Shown here: one piece after another, positions 44,480 to 59,109 of the stretch
Layout of the letters: each line of letters begins with the position of its first letter
How positions within the stretch are numbered: the first letter of the stretch is position 1
NCBI GenBank assembly: GCA_017642695.1
Contig: JAEPQD010000001.1
Coordinates: 2,241,701 to 2,305,700, forward strand
DNA from: Parvibaculum sp.
GTDB taxonomy: Bacteria; Pseudomonadota; Alphaproteobacteria; Parvibaculales; Parvibaculaceae
Reading direction: 5' to 3'
DNA: 64,000 nucleotides
Notes under the pieces: model-generated
What the model was told of the DNA's origin: nothing
Databases searched by the model: none
Seen by the model: only the letters and a program-made list of their open reading frames with translations
Made by a program: the position numbers and the translations under genes

Positions 44480-47400
44480 CGCCGGGTTCCCGCCTTTTTC
44501 TTCTTGGCGGGAGCAACCTTCTTTTTCGGCGCCGCCTTGCTTGCCGTCGTGTTGCTCTTCGCCGCGGCACTTGCCTTGCGGGTTTTTGCCGTACCGGGCC
44601 GCCTCTTGAAGAGTTCCTTCAGGTACTGCCCGGTATAGGAGCGCGGTTCCGCCGCCACGTCTTCCGGCGTGCCCGTCGCCACGATCTCGCCGCCGCCATC
44701 GCCGCCTTCGGGGCCGAGGTCGAGAATCCAGTCGGCCGTCTTGATGACTTCGAGATTGTGCTCGATCACCACCACCGTATTGCCGTTCTCGACCAGCTCG
44801 TGCAGCACCTCGAGCAGTTTCGCGACGTCGTGGAAATGCAGTCCCGTCGTCGGCTCATCGAGAATATAGATCGTCCGGCCCGTCGCGCGCTTGGACAGTT
44901 CCTTGGCGAGCTTCACGCGCTGCGCCTCACCGCCCGAAAGCGTCGTCGCCTGCTGTCCGACCTTGATGTAGCCGAGCCCGACGCGCTGCAGCACTTCCAT
45001 CTTGTCGCGCACCGCCGGCACCGCCTTGAAGAACGACGCCGCCTCGTCGACCGTCATTTCGAGCACGTCGGCGATCGACTTATCCTTGAATTTCACTTCC
45101 AGCGTCTCGCGGTTGTAGCGGTGCCCGTGGCAGGCGTCGCATTCCACATAGACGTCCGGCAGGAAGTGCATCTCGATCTTGATGACGCCGTCGCCCTGGC
45201 AGACCTCGCAGCGTCCGCCCTTCACGTTGAAGGAGAAGCGTCCCGGCTTGTAGCCGCGCGCGCGGGCCTCCGGCAGTTCGGCGAACCAGTCGCGGATGAA
45301 CGTGAAGGCGCCGGTATAGGTCGCCGGGTTCGAGCGCGGCGTGCGGCCGATGGGCGACTGGTCGATGTCGATGATCTTGTCGAGATGCTCGAGCCCGAAG
45401 ATTTCGTCGAAGGTACCCGGATGCTCGCGGCTGTTGTTGAGCCTGCGCGCGACCGCCTTGTAGATCGTCTCGATCAGCAGCGTCGACTTGCCGCCGCCGG
45501 AGACGCCCGTCACGCAGGTGAAGGTGCCGAGCGGAATTTCCGCCGTCACGTCCTTGAGGTTGTTTTCCTTGGCACCCGTGATCTTGATCCACTTGCCGTT
45601 GCCTGGGCGCCGCTCGGCGGGCACGGGCACCTGCAGGAAGCCGGTGAGATATTGCCCGGTCAGGCTGTCGGGCGCCGCCATGATGTCATCGGGCGTACCC
45701 TCCGCCACCACCTTGCCGCCATGGATGCCCGCGCCCGGCCCCATGTCGACCACATGGTCGGCGGTGCGGATCGCATCCTCGTCATGCTCCACCACGATCA
45801 CCGTATTGCCGAGATCGCGAAGCCGTTTCAGGGTTTCGAGCAGCCGGTCATTGTCGCGCTGATGAAGACCGATGGACGGCTCGTCCAGGACATAGAGTAC
45901 ACCCGTCAGCCCCGAACCGATCTGCGAGGCGAGCCGGATGCGCTGGCTCTCGCCGCCCGACAGCGTGCCGGAGTTCCGCGACAGCGTCAGATAGTCGAGG
46001 CCGACATTGTTGAGGAAGTGCAGCCGCTCGCGGATTTCCTTCAACACGCGCCCCGCGATCTCGTTCTGCTTCGCGGTGAGATGCTGGTTCAGGTCGCGGA
46101 ACCAGGCATCCGCCTCGCGGATCGACATCTGCGAGACCTGACCCACATGCAGCTTCGCGATCTTCACCGCGAGCGCTTCCGGTTTCAGCCGGTAGCCCCC
46201 GCAATCCTCGCAATTCGTGATGCCCTGGTAGCGCTCGATCTCCTCGCGCGCCCAGGCGCTGTCCGTCTCGCGCCAGCGCCGTTCGAGGTTCGGGATAACG
46301 CCCTCGAAGGCCTTCTTCGTCTTGTAGGAGCGCATCCCGTCGTCATAAGAGAACGTGACGACCTCATCGCCCGTGCCGTAGAGGATCACGTTCTGCGCTT
46401 CTTCCGGCAGTTGCGACCAGGGTGCCGTCATCGAGAACTTGTACTGCTTCGCCAGCGCCTGCAGCGTCTGCGTGTAGTAGGGCGAGGTCGAGCGCGACCA
46501 CGGCGCGATTGCGCCCTTCTTCAGCGACAGGCCGGGGTCCGGCACCACGAGCTCCGGGTCCATGTAGAACTGCGTGCCGAGCCCGTCGCAGGCGGGACAA
46601 GCGCCGAACGGATTGTTGAACGAGAACAGCCGGGGTTCGATCTCGTCGATGGTGAAGCCGGAAACGGGGCAGGCGAAGCGCGACGAGAAGATGATGCGTT
46701 CCGCATCCTCTCCCTTCTTTTCGCCTTTCGGGGCATCCGCCATCTCGACCACCGCGATCCCGTCCGCCAGCTCGAGCGCGATCTCGAAACTGTCCGCCAG
46801 CCGGTTGCCGAGATCGCCGCGCACGACGATCCGGTCGACCACCACATCGATGTCGTGTTTCAGCTTCTTGTTGAGCGCGGGCACGTCGGCGATCTCGTGG
46901 AACGCGCCGTCCACCTTCACGCGCTGGAAGCCCTTCTTCTGCAGCTCCGCGAATTCCTTGCGGTACTCGCCCTTGCGGCCGCGCACGATGGGCGCCATCA
47001 GGAAGAGCCGGGTTCCCTCCGGCAGCGCCATTACCCGGTCGACCATCTGGGTCACCGTCTGGCTCTCGATGGGCAGCCCCGTCGCCGGCGAATAGGGTAC
47101 GCCGATGCGTGCCCAGAGAAGCCGCATGTAGTCGTAGATTTCCGTGACGGTGCCGACGGTCGAGCGCGGGTTGCGCGAGGTCGTCTTCTGCTCGATGGAG
47201 ATGGCGGGCGAGAGGCCGTCGATCTGGTCGACATCCGGCTTCTGCATCATCTCGAGGAACTGCCGTGCATAGGCCGACAGGCTCTCCACATAGCGCCGCT
47301 GCCCCTCGGCATAGATCGTGTCGAAGGCGAGCGACGACTTGCCGGAGCCCGACAGCCCCGTGATCACGATCAGCTCGTCGCGCGGCAGCTCCACGCTGAC

Positions 47401-47499
47401 ATCGCGCAGATTGTGCTCGCGCGCGCCGATCACGCGGATGAAACGGTTCTGGGTATCGCCATGCTTGTCTGGCGTGGACTTCTTCGAGGCAGTGCTCAT
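44476..47499 (-). CDS. uvrA: Excinuclease ABC subunit A
   Basis: Damage-sensing ATPase of nucleotide excision repair. 1007 residues. Two ABC modules: the first P-loop [14 protein letters not shown] near residue 50, the second [15 protein letters not shown] near 660. Two zinc fingers are visible (CPVSGF...CPACDGLG and [19 protein letters not shown] with CDACHGHRY). The last ~44 residues are a basic Lys/Ala tail (ending [16 protein letters not shown]) not found in E. coli UvrA. A LexA box in the 299-bp gap to ssb indicates SOS control. Confidence 0.97.
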   Translation of the reverse strand: MSTASKKSTPDKHGDTQNRFIRVIGAREHNLRDVSVELPRDELIVITGLSGSGKSSLAFDTIYAEGQRRYVESLSAYARQFLEMMQKPDVDQIDGLSPAISIEQKTTSRNPRSTVGTVTEIYDYMRLLWARIGVPYSPATGLPIESQTVTQMVDRVMALPEGTRLFLMAPIVRGRKGEYRKEFAELQKKGFQRVKVDGAFHEIADVPALNKKLKHDIDVVVDRIVVRGDLGNRLADSFEIALELADGIAVVEMADAPKGEKKGEDAERIIFSSRFACPVSGFTIDEIEPRLFSFNNPFGACPACDGLGTQFYMDPELVVPDPGLSLKKGAIAPWSRSTSPYYTQTLQALAKQYKFSMTAPWSQLPEEAQNVILYGTGDEVVTFSYDDGMRSYKTKKAFEGVIPNLERRWRETDSAWAREEIERYQGITNCEDCGGYRLKPEALAVKIAKLHVGQVSQMSIREADAWFRDLNQHLTAKQNEIAGRVLKEIRERLHFLNNVGLDYLTLSRNSGTLSGGESQRIRLASQIGSGLTGVLYVLDEPSIGLHQRDNDRLLETLKRLRDLGNTVIVVEHDEDAIRTADHVVDMGPGAGIHGGKVVAEGTPDDIMAAPDSLTGQYLTGFLQVPVPAERRPGNGKWIKITGAKENNLKDVTAEIPLGTFTCVTGVSGGGKSTLLIETIYKAVARRLNNSREHPGTFDEIFGLEHLDKIIDIDQSPIGRTPRSNPATYTGAFTFIRDWFAELPEARARGYKPGRFSFNVKGGRCEVCQGDGVIKIEMHFLPDVYVECDACHGHRYNRETLEVKFKDKSIADVLEMTVDEAASFFKAVPAVRDKMEVLQRVGLGYIKVGQQATTLSGGEAQRVKLAKELSKRATGRTIYILDEPTTGLHFHDVAKLLEVLHELVENGNTVVVIEHNLEVIKTADWILDLGPEGGDGGGEIVATGTPEDVAAEPRSYTGQYLKELFKRRPGTAKTRKASAAAKSNTTASKAAPKKKVAPAKKKKAGTRR

Positions 47500-47684
47500 C
47501 GGGCGGAACTCTCACGGGCGCGGCCTGCCTTGCGGGCGGCGCGCATCTTTCGCTGCGGGGATTGAGGCTTGGTCTCAGGCTTCATGTATGTAGGGCGGCG
47601 CGGGCGGCTTCAAGGGCTCAGAGCCCCGCACGGCAAAGAATCGTATGGGGCCGATTTCATCTTGCCTCAAATCGTCGACCGTGA

Positions 47685-47699
47685 GAACATAAACAGAAC
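47685..47699. promoter_or_regulatory. LexA (SOS) box between uvrA and ssb
   Basis: GAAC-ATAAACA-GAAC, an exact match to the alphaproteobacterial LexA direct repeat. It is 186 bases upstream of the uvrA start and 100 upstream of ssb. The sequence closely resembles the box at 11656-11670 (both GAACAT...GAACATT). Confidence 0.85.
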
Positions 47700-47798
47700 A
47701 TTCGGGGTCGGCCTGTGGAAAACTTAACGCTTTCGGCGGGCTTGGGGCTCGGTTAGGTTCCGGCATTCCACGGCGGCAGACAGAGCGAGGGCGAGCAC

Positions 47799-48272
47799 AT
47801 GGCAGGCAGCGTCAACAAGGTCATCCTGATCGGCAATCTGGGCGCCGACCCGGAAATCCGCCGCACGCAGGACGGTCGCCCGATCGCCAATCTGCGCATC
47901 GCCACCTCCGAAAGCTGGCGCGACAAGAATACGGGCGAGCGCAAGGAAAAGACCGAGTGGCACCGCGTCGTGGTCTTCAACGAGGGCCTCTGCAAGGTCA
48001 TCGAGCAATATCTGAAGAAGGGCGCGAAGGTCTATATCGAGGGCGCGCTGCAGACCCGCAAATGGACCGACCAGTCCGGCCAGGAGCGCTACTCGACCGA
48101 AGTCGTCCTGCAGGGCTTCAATTCGACCCTCACCATGCTCGACGGCCGCTCCGGCGGTGCCTCGGGCGGCGGCGATTATGGCGGCTCCGACGATTTTGGC
48201 GGCGGCTCGTCGGGCGGCGGTGGCGGCCGGGGCAACTTCTCCCAGGACCTCGACGACGAAATCCCGTTCTAG
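47799..48272 (+). CDS. ssb: Single-stranded DNA-binding protein
   Basis: Coats ssDNA in replication, repair and recombination. 157 residues. OB fold about 1-110 ([38 protein letters not shown]). A Gly/Ser-rich linker (about 115-148) and the acidic protein-interaction tip DLDDEIPF at the C-terminus are present. It diverges from uvrA across a gap containing a LexA box, as in many proteobacteria. Confidence 0.98.
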   Translation: MAGSVNKVILIGNLGADPEIRRTQDGRPIANLRIATSESWRDKNTGERKEKTEWHRVVVFNEGLCKVIEQYLKKGAKVYIEGALQTRKWTDQSGQERYSTEVVLQGFNSTLTMLDGRSGGASGGGDYGGSDDFGGGSSGGGGGRGNFSQDLDDEIPF

Positions 48273-48313
48273 GCGCCACAATTAAGCGCGGATGCGCCGC
48301 GTAGCGTTGCAAG

Positions 48314-49174
48314 ATGCTCCGCATCCTCGAAACCCTCACCGACCCGGGCGACCCGGACAAGCCGAACGAAGATGCCTTCGGTTGTTCCGGCGCGCATGCC
48401 TGGGTGATCGACGGCGCGACCGACGTCACCGACGCGCCGATCCTCGACGGCGAAACCGGCGCGCACTGGCTTGCGCATGAGGCGAGCGCGCTCTTCGCCG
48501 AAAACGCCGCGCGCCACGGTGCCGATCTCCACGGCCTTGTCCGCCACACCATGGAGACGCTGTCGCTCCGCTTCGTCCAACAGCAGCTCCGTCCGCCCAA
48601 CGGCCGTCATGAATGGCCGAGCGCCGCCATGGCGCTTCTCCACGCGGGCAAGGGCAGGCTCGCCTGCGGAAACTTCGCCGATTGCGGGTTGATCCTGCTG
48701 GAAGACGGCAGCGACGAAGCGCAGGTCTTCGGCGTGCGTCATACCTCGCGCGAGGCGCGCGCGGTCAGCCGCACGGCGCAGCTCGTCGCTGCGCTCGGGC
48801 CCGGCGAACGCCCGTTCGAGAATGCCGCGGTCATGGAGTATCTGCGCGACAACCGCCGCCGCCAGAACACGGCCCAGGGCTACTGGATCCTCGGCATCGA
48901 CCCGGATGCCGCCGCCCATATGCGCTACTGGGACATCCCCTTCGATCGTCCGTATACAGGGCTTCTCTTCAGCGACGGCTTTGGCTCCATCACCTTCGAT
49001 TATCACCGCCTCGATCCGGCGACGCTGGTCCGCCGCGCCGCGCTCGGCGGCCTCCGCTCGATCCTCGCGGAGATCCGGAACATCGAAAATGTCGAAGACC
49101 CCGGCTGCCTTTCCTGGCCCCGTTTCAAGTGTCACGACGACGCCACCGCGCTGCTCTTTCGCGCCGAACCGTGA
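48314..49174 (+). CDS. PP2C-like serine/threonine phosphatase domain protein
   Basis: 286 residues. A PP2C fold is indicated by KPNEDAFGCSGAHAWVIDGATDV (shortened) near the N-terminus, with the Asp residues of motifs 1-2, and by ACGNFADCGLILLEDG and KCHDDATALLFRA with a C-terminal Asp pair. No kinase or regulatory partner is adjacent. It begins 41 bp after ssb and may be read through from it. Substrate unknown. Confidence 0.85.
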   Translation: MLRILETLTDPGDPDKPNEDAFGCSGAHAWVIDGATDVTDAPILDGETGAHWLAHEASALFAENAARHGADLHGLVRHTMETLSLRFVQQQLRPPNGRHEWPSAAMALLHAGKGRLACGNFADCGLILLEDGSDEAQVFGVRHTSREARAVSRTAQLVAALGPGERPFENAAVMEYLRDNRRRQNTAQGYWILGIDPDAAAHMRYWDIPFDRPYTGLLFSDGFGSITFDYHRLDPATLVRRAALGGLRSILAEIRNIENVEDPGCLSWPRFKCHDDATALLFRAEP

Positions 49175-49349
49175 GGCCCGGAAAGGGGCCGGGACGAGCC
49201 CTTGTTTTTCCTTTTATTTCAGCAACTTACGAAGCCTCTTTCGGCGTCTTTGAAGTTGCCGTGACGCGCCGGAACTGGTAATCTGCGGCGCAGTAAACGA
49301 GAGGGATTCGGCGCCTGCTGGATGACCTCTTTTTCGTTCCTTCGAGGGC

Positions 49350-52262
<2,913 letters not shown>

Positions 52263-52270
52263 GAGAGGGC

Positions 52271-52783
52271 ATGGCGCGCGTCGGTCTTTATCCCGGCACT
52301 TTCGACCCGATGACCAACGGCCATCTCGACGTGATCCGGCGGGCGCTTCGTCTGGTCGATCATCTCGTGGTCGCCATCGGCGTCAACGCCACCAAGACGC
52401 CGCTGCTTTCGCTCGAGGAGCGTTTCGCCCTGATCGAGAAGGAGGCCGCGCCCGCCGCGAAGAAGGCCGGTGCGAAAATCTCCACCGCCTCCTTTTCGGG
52501 TCTCGTGGTCGATGCGGCGGACGAGCATGGCGCAAACGTCATCATCCGGGGATTGCGCGGTGCCGTCGATTTCGAATACGAGACCCAGATGGTCGGCATG
52601 AACCGCACCATGAACCCGGATGTCGAGACGGTCTTTCTCGCCGCCTCGCCGGAAACACAGTTCATTTCCTCGACGCTGGTCCGCCAGATCGCGGGCATGG
52701 GCGGCGACATCACCCCCTTCGTGCCGGCTTCGGTGAAGAAGAAGGTGCTTGCCGCCGTCGCCAGACAGAAGAAGGGCCGTTGA
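52271..52783 (+). CDS. coaD: Phosphopantetheine adenylyltransferase
   Basis: Penultimate enzyme of coenzyme A synthesis. 170 residues. The nucleotidyltransferase signature GTFDPMTNGHLDVIRRA carries the (H/T)xGH motif. The ISSTLVRQIAGMGGDITPFVP segment, with the ISST(x)VR motif, lies near the C-terminus. It starts 8 bp after gyrA and is probably cotranscribed with gyrA and the cyclophilins. Confidence 0.98.
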   Translation: MARVGLYPGTFDPMTNGHLDVIRRALRLVDHLVVAIGVNATKTPLLSLEERFALIEKEAAPAAKKAGAKISTASFSGLVVDAADEHGANVIIRGLRGAVDFEYETQMVGMNRTMNPDVETVFLAASPETQFISSTLVRQIAGMGGDITPFVPASVKKKVLAAVARQKKGR

Positions 52784-52805
52784 GGCCCGCGTAAAGGAGT
52801 TTCAC

Positions 52806-53348
52806 ATGCGTGGATTGAAGGGAGCGCTGGTTGCGCTCGTCGCCGTCATCGGCCTTGCGGGCGCCGCGTTCGCCGCCGACCCGGAAAACACCATCTATCT
52901 CGACCTCAAGGACGGACGCGTCGTCATCGAGCTGCTGCCGGAAGTCGCCCCGCAGCATGTCGAGCGGGTCAAGACGCTCGCCCGCGAAGGTTTCTACGAC
53001 GGCATCGTCTTCCACCGCGTCATCCCGGGCTTCATGGCCCAGACCGGCGACCCGACGGGCACCGGCATGGGCGGTTCGATGCTGGACGACCTGCCCGCCG
53101 AATTCTCGAACACGGAAAGCTTTACGCGCGGCGCGGTTGGCATGGCCCGCACGCAAAGCCCGAACAGCGCCAACAGCCAGTTCTTCATCGTCACGGAGGA
53201 TTCGCCCTTCCTTGACGGCCAGTACACGCTGTTGGGCCGCGTGGTCGAAGGGATGGAATATGTCGACAACATCACACCAAAGGATCCGGATGTACCGGGC
53301 CCCGTCGACAAGATCGTGAAGATGCAGGTCGCGGCCGACGCCGAATAA
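52806..53348 (+). CDS. Peptidyl-prolyl cis-trans isomerase, exported cyclophilin
   Basis: 180 residues from ATG 52806 (AAAGGAG ribosome site). A signal peptide of about 23 residues (ends AAFA) directs it to the periplasm. The cyclophilin core has FHRVIPGFMAQTGDPTGTG, the catalytic Arg context, MARTQSPNSANSQFFIV and LDGQYTLLGRVVEGM. It helps fold secreted or outer-membrane proteins. The next gene is a cytosolic paralogue 16 bp downstream. Confidence 0.95.
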   Translation: MRGLKGALVALVAVIGLAGAAFAADPENTIYLDLKDGRVVIELLPEVAPQHVERVKTLAREGFYDGIVFHRVIPGFMAQTGDPTGTGMGGSMLDDLPAEFSNTESFTRGAVGMARTQSPNSANSQFFIVTEDSPFLDGQYTLLGRVVEGMEYVDNITPKDPDVPGPVDKIVKMQVAADAE

Positions 53349-53364
53349 GGAAACGGAAATTCAT

Positions 53365-53838
<474 letters not shown>

Positions 53839-53850
53839 GTCAAAAAGTAA

Positions 53851-53985
53851 TGTCATTGCCGGGCCGAAGCGCAGCTTCGTGACCCGGCAATCCAGGGGCA
53901 ACATGCACGGCATGTGTGCCTCTCATTGCCGGATCGCTCTGGATGCCCGGCCTCCTTGAATGAGAAGGAGGGCCCGGGCATGACA
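53851..53985. repeat. Composite palindromic repeat (GTCATTGCCGGG family)
   Basis: The outer arms TGTCATTGCCGGG (53851-53863) and CCCGGGCATGACA (53973-53985) are near-perfect inverts. A second CCCGGCAATCC arm lies at 53883-53893, and a nested hairpin CCTCCTT/GAAGGAGG lies at 53951-53970. The element fills most of the gap between the cyclophilin and queA. Confidence 0.7.
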
Positions 53986-54009
53986 TTTTGTGATGATAGT
54001 CAAGAACCC

Positions 54010-56201
<2,192 letters not shown>

Positions 56202-56247
56202 GTGACGGCGTAAACCTTTCTAACCTCGGCCTATATTGAAAACACGA

Positions 56248-56341
56248 TGTCACCCCGGCGAAAGCCGGGGCCCATGGGCCGGACGGCATATTCGGAGTTC
56301 TCCATTGAGGCACATGGATTCCGGCTTTCGCCGGAATGACA
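56248..56341. repeat. Palindromic intergenic repeat (GTCACCCCGGCGAAAGCCGGGG family)
   Basis: 29-bp imperfect inverted arms: 56248-56276 and 56313-56341, matching at 24 of 29 positions. Each arm has its own CCGGCGAAAGCCGG (or CCGGCTTTCGCCGG) hairpin. It lies between tgt and tRNA-Lys, a type often found near stable RNA genes or between operons. Confidence 0.8.
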
Positions 56342-56473
56342 CAAAACAATTGAGGATGGAACGTGTTCGGGAGCAGGCAGTAATCCCCTCAACCCCACTG
56401 TTGACCCCACCGGAAGCGCCCCTTAAGTTCCGGCCACCTCTTGAGGACGCGCGGATTCCCGCGCCTTCCCGGC

Positions 56474-56548
56474 GGGCCCTTAGCTCAGCGGTAGAGCGGC
56501 TGACTTTTAATCAGTAGGTCGATGGTTCGATCCCATCAGGGCTCACCA
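56474..56548 (+). tRNA. tRNA-Lys (anticodon TTT)
   Basis: 75 nt with encoded CCA. The acceptor stem pairs GGGCCCT (56474-56480) with AGGGCTC (one G-U). The D-arm is TAGCTCAGCGGTAGAGC. The anticodon stem is GCTGA/TCAGT with loop CTTTTAA, giving TTT for lysine. The T-arm GATGG-TTCGATC-CCATC is intact. The only tRNA gene I find in the window. Confidence 0.95.
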
Positions 56549-56574
56549 CTTTCCTTGTCGTACGGCGTATCCCG

Positions 56575-57435
56575 TCACGACGGATTATTGGTGCCGTTTC
56601 GTCCGCCGCTCAACTCCGGATAGATGCCGTACAGCTCGATATCCTCCGCAGGGGTCGGGTACTCGAACGGTTTGGCATTGTCGAATATGGAGGCGATGGC
56701 CGGTCCGTTGGACAGTGCGAAGCTCGCACGATTGCCACCTCGGTAGTCCCACAGACCTCGAGTGTCGGCTTCGAAATCCGCCTCAAGTCGCGTCACTTCC
56801 CTGAACCCGGCTTCCAGTCCCATCCAGTAGATGGCTTTGGGTGAAGAAAACATCTCAAGGCTGAGAACTGACTCGCCGAGCAGATTCTTCGGACGCACGG
56901 GTCTTAGCGAAATGCTGGCGTCATCTGACTTGTGCACCATCGTATCCACGATGACCGCTTCCTTTGCGGCGCGCTGCATGAGCGTCAGCAGCCGGAACGG
57001 ATCGCGTATGTGATAGAAGAAGCCGAGGCAGAAAATGACGTCGAACGAGCCTGCCGCAATGCTCGCGAGCGTGTCGTAGGAATCGGCCAGCCGCAGATCG
57101 CAATTGCCGATCTGCTTTCGCTCGAGAATCCATTTTCCTTGCTCGATGGATGGCGCATGGGCGTCGACACCCACGACCTCTGCGGCTTCGCCTTCGCTCG
57201 CTGCCGCCATGGCCCAGTATCCATAGCTGCAGCCGAGATCCAGCACCCGTTTTCCGCGCAGGAAGCCTGAGCGGAGAAGCGGTTCGATGAAAAGGTCTCT
57301 GCGTATCTTCGTCCTGTTGATGTGATTGTAGTCCTTGGGATCGTTTCTGTTCAGCGTGTTGACGCCATCGATCTCGATGTCCTGTATCCAGTTGGTATAG
57401 GACGCGATTTTTCTTGCCGTTTCTGAGGAAGTCAT
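56575..57435 (-). CDS. Class I SAM-dependent methyltransferase, unknown substrate
   Basis: 286 residues from ATG 57435 (MTSSETARKIASY). An upstream in-frame ATG (57582) would add 49 doubtful residues, and an AAGGAG at 57450-57455 sits rather far from 57435. The SAM motif I is VLDLGCSYGYWAMAA, with a VVGVDAH acidic end and FDVIFCLGFFYHIRDPF as motif IV. The arrangement is like CmoB/UbiG-type enzymes or sugar/lipid methyltransferases. G+C is visibly lower than in neighbours (31-35 of 60 in lines counted), which suggests transfer next to the tRNA gene. Confidence 0.85.
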   Translation of the reverse strand: MTSSETARKIASYTNWIQDIEIDGVNTLNRNDPKDYNHINRTKIRRDLFIEPLLRSGFLRGKRVLDLGCSYGYWAMAAASEGEAAEVVGVDAHAPSIEQGKWILERKQIGNCDLRLADSYDTLASIAAGSFDVIFCLGFFYHIRDPFRLLTLMQRAAKEAVIVDTMVHKSDDASISLRPVRPKNLLGESVLSLEMFSSPKAIYWMGLEAGFREVTRLEADFEADTRGLWDYRGGNRASFALSNGPAIASIFDNAKPFEYPTPAEDIELYGIYPELSGGRNGTNNPS

Positions 57436-57687
57436 AGGCTGAAGGACCACTCCTTTATTGCCGAACTCTGTTCTGAGTTTAACGGCGTGGAGACGGACGA
57501 ACCACAGCAATATCGCCATGTGTACGTCGGGCGGGCCCTTGGCTCGGCGCCAGAGCGGCCTTTTTGCCTTTGCATTTTCCAACAGCGGCGCTCACGAGTT
57601 GAACACTTGTCACCGCCGGTCCGCCGCGCCAGCATCCCGCCATTGCGAAATGGCGCCGAAAAAGGCGCCGCACAGGAAGGAAGTCTC

Positions 57688-58209
57688 ATGTCCCTCTCGC
57701 TCTACGATCTCACCGTCCCGAACTATCTCCAGACGCTCGGCGCCGTCTCCGGCTATCTCGCAAAGGGCGCCGCCTTCTGCGCGGAGCAGGGCACCGATCC
57801 GAACGAGATCGTGGCCGCCCGCATGATCGACGACATGCTGCCCTTCAGCTTCCAGATCGCCTCCGTCGCGCATCATTCGCTGGGCGCCGTCGAGGGCGTG
57901 CAGGCCGGCGAGTTCTATCCGCCGAAGGACCCCGGCACCTACGACTACGCCGGTCTCCAGAAGCTCGTCGAGGACACGAAGGCTGGGCTCGAGAAGGTCA
58001 CGCCCGATGCGCTCAACGCCTGCGAGGGCAAGGACCTCGTCTTCCATCTCGGCAAGCACCAGCTTCCCTTCACGGCGGAGGACTTCCTGCTCTCTTTCTC
58101 CTTCCCGAACTTCTATTTCCACGCGGCGACGGCCTACGACATCCTCCGCGCGCGCGGCGTCAAGATCGGCAAGGGCGACTTCCTCGGCAAGATGCGCATG
58201 AAGATGTGA
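57688..58209 (+). CDS. DUF1993 family protein
   Basis: 173 residues. A helical DUF1993 fold with markers SLYDLTVPNYLQTLGAVSGYL, RMIDDMLPFSFQIASVAHHS, TYAGLQ-type turn, and LPFTAEDFLLSFSFPNFYFH. These proteins resemble DinB four-helix bundles, but no catalytic role is known. The start is supported by AGGAAGG. It is 6 bp upstream of the GFA gene and likely cotranscribed. Confidence 0.9.
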   Translation: MSLSLYDLTVPNYLQTLGAVSGYLAKGAAFCAEQGTDPNEIVAARMIDDMLPFSFQIASVAHHSLGAVEGVQAGEFYPPKDPGTYDYAGLQKLVEDTKAGLEKVTPDALNACEGKDLVFHLGKHQLPFTAEDFLLSFSFPNFYFHAATAYDILRARGVKIGKGDFLGKMRMKM

Positions 58210-58215
58210 GGCACG

Positions 58216-58653
58216 GTGGCCGCCGATCCGCGAAACCTCCCCCCGCCCTATGAAGGCGGCTGCGCCTGCGGCGCGGTCCGCTTCCGCGTCGAAGCCGCTC
58301 CCATCGGCGTTCGCATCTGTCATTGCCGCATCTGTCAGCAGGCGATGGCCTCGCCCTTCATCGTGCAGGCGAGCTTCCCGAAATCGGCCGTGAGCGTCAC
58401 GGGCGAAACGGCGTATTGGCAGTCCTCGCCGCGCCTCCGGCGTCATTTCTGCCTGCGCTGCGGCACGCGCGTCACCATCGAGCCGGTGGACGGCGACAGG
58501 CTCGCCTTTCCGCTCGCAACCTTCGACGATCCCGGCGCCCTCCATCCGGAAATGCACATCTGGGTGACCTCCCGCATCCCCTGGCTGAAACTGGATGACG
58601 GCCTGCCGCAGCACCCGGAGGCCTCGCCCGAGCCCTACCGGACACCGGAGTGA
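58216..58653 (+). CDS. GFA-family zinc protein
   Basis: 145 residues from a GTG at 58216. Zinc-binding cysteines follow the glutathione-dependent formaldehyde-activating (GFA/CENP-V) pattern: Cys16/Cys18, Cys35/Cys37/Cys40 (CHCRIC) and Cys79/Cys82. Family members bind structural and catalytic zinc, but most, including this one, have no proven substrate. It forms a pair with the DUF1993 gene and is convergent with the Rnk genes. Confidence 0.92.
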   Translation: MAADPRNLPPPYEGGCACGAVRFRVEAAPIGVRICHCRICQQAMASPFIVQASFPKSAVSVTGETAYWQSSPRLRRHFCLRCGTRVTIEPVDGDRLAFPLATFDDPGALHPEMHIWVTSRIPWLKLDDGLPQHPEASPEPYRTPE

Positions 58654-58689
58654 ATAAGGCGGCGCGCATCTCCCGCGCGCCGCCTTCCT

Positions 58690-59109
58690 TCACTCACGCC
58701 CGCACACCTTCACCACCTTCAGCCAGCGCATGTCGCCATAGCGCGAGCTCCAGCTGATCGTCTCGCCCTCGTGCATGCCGAGCAGCGCGACACCGGCGGG
58801 CGAGGCGAGCGAGATGCAGCCGCTCTCCGGCATCGTCCGCGCCGGATAGACGAGCTTCAGCCGCTCGGGCCTCCCCTTCATGCCGAAGATGAATTCCACT
58901 GTCGAATTCACCGTCACCACGTCGCCGGGCACGCGCGCCATCGGCACCAGCTTCGCCCGGGCGAGTTCCTGTTCGAGGAAGCCGGACACTTCCGGCAGCA
59001 CGCGCGACAGCCGCTCCGCGATACCGGACAGGTCGTCGAACTGCTCCTCCGCCACGATGATGGGTGGCAGGCTCGATGCGGTCCTTGCCGCCTGCTTTGC
59101 CGTTTCCAT
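58690..59109 (-). CDS. Rnk/GreA-C-terminal-domain regulator, copy 1
   Basis: 139 residues. The C-terminal part (about 50-137) is the GreA/GreB C-terminal fold, as in Rnk (nucleoside-diphosphate-kinase regulator). Markers are VTVNSTVEFIFGMKGRPERL, LVYPARTMPESGCISLASP and GVALLGMHEGETISWSSRYGD. The N-terminus has LPPIIVAEEQFDDLSGIAERL, similar to Rnk. It lacks the GreA N-terminal coiled coil. It probably binds RNA polymerase. The start overlaps the stop of copy 2 by one base, so they are coupled. Confidence 0.9.
   Translation of the reverse strand: METAKQAARTASSLPPIIVAEEQFDDLSGIAERLSRVLPEVSGFLEQELARAKLVPMARVPGDVVTVNSTVEFIFGMKGRPERLKLVYPARTMPESGCISLASPAGVALLGMHEGETISWSSRYGDMRWLKVVKVCGRE

Noticed and set aside
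44758-47565. 935-codon open frame antisense to uvrA
   Set aside because: High-GC genomes give long antisense frames. The product is Arg/Leu/His-rich without domains, while uvrA on the other strand is fully conserved.
47714-47722. DnaA box (TTTTCCACA on the minus strand) as an origin signal
   Set aside because: Single box, no cluster, no AT-rich unwinding region and no origin genes. Chance match.
57436-57582. N-terminal extension of the methyltransferase
   Set aside because: The added 49 residues are basic/aromatic without fit to the family, and the ribosome site is poor. The shorter form is preferred, with some doubt.
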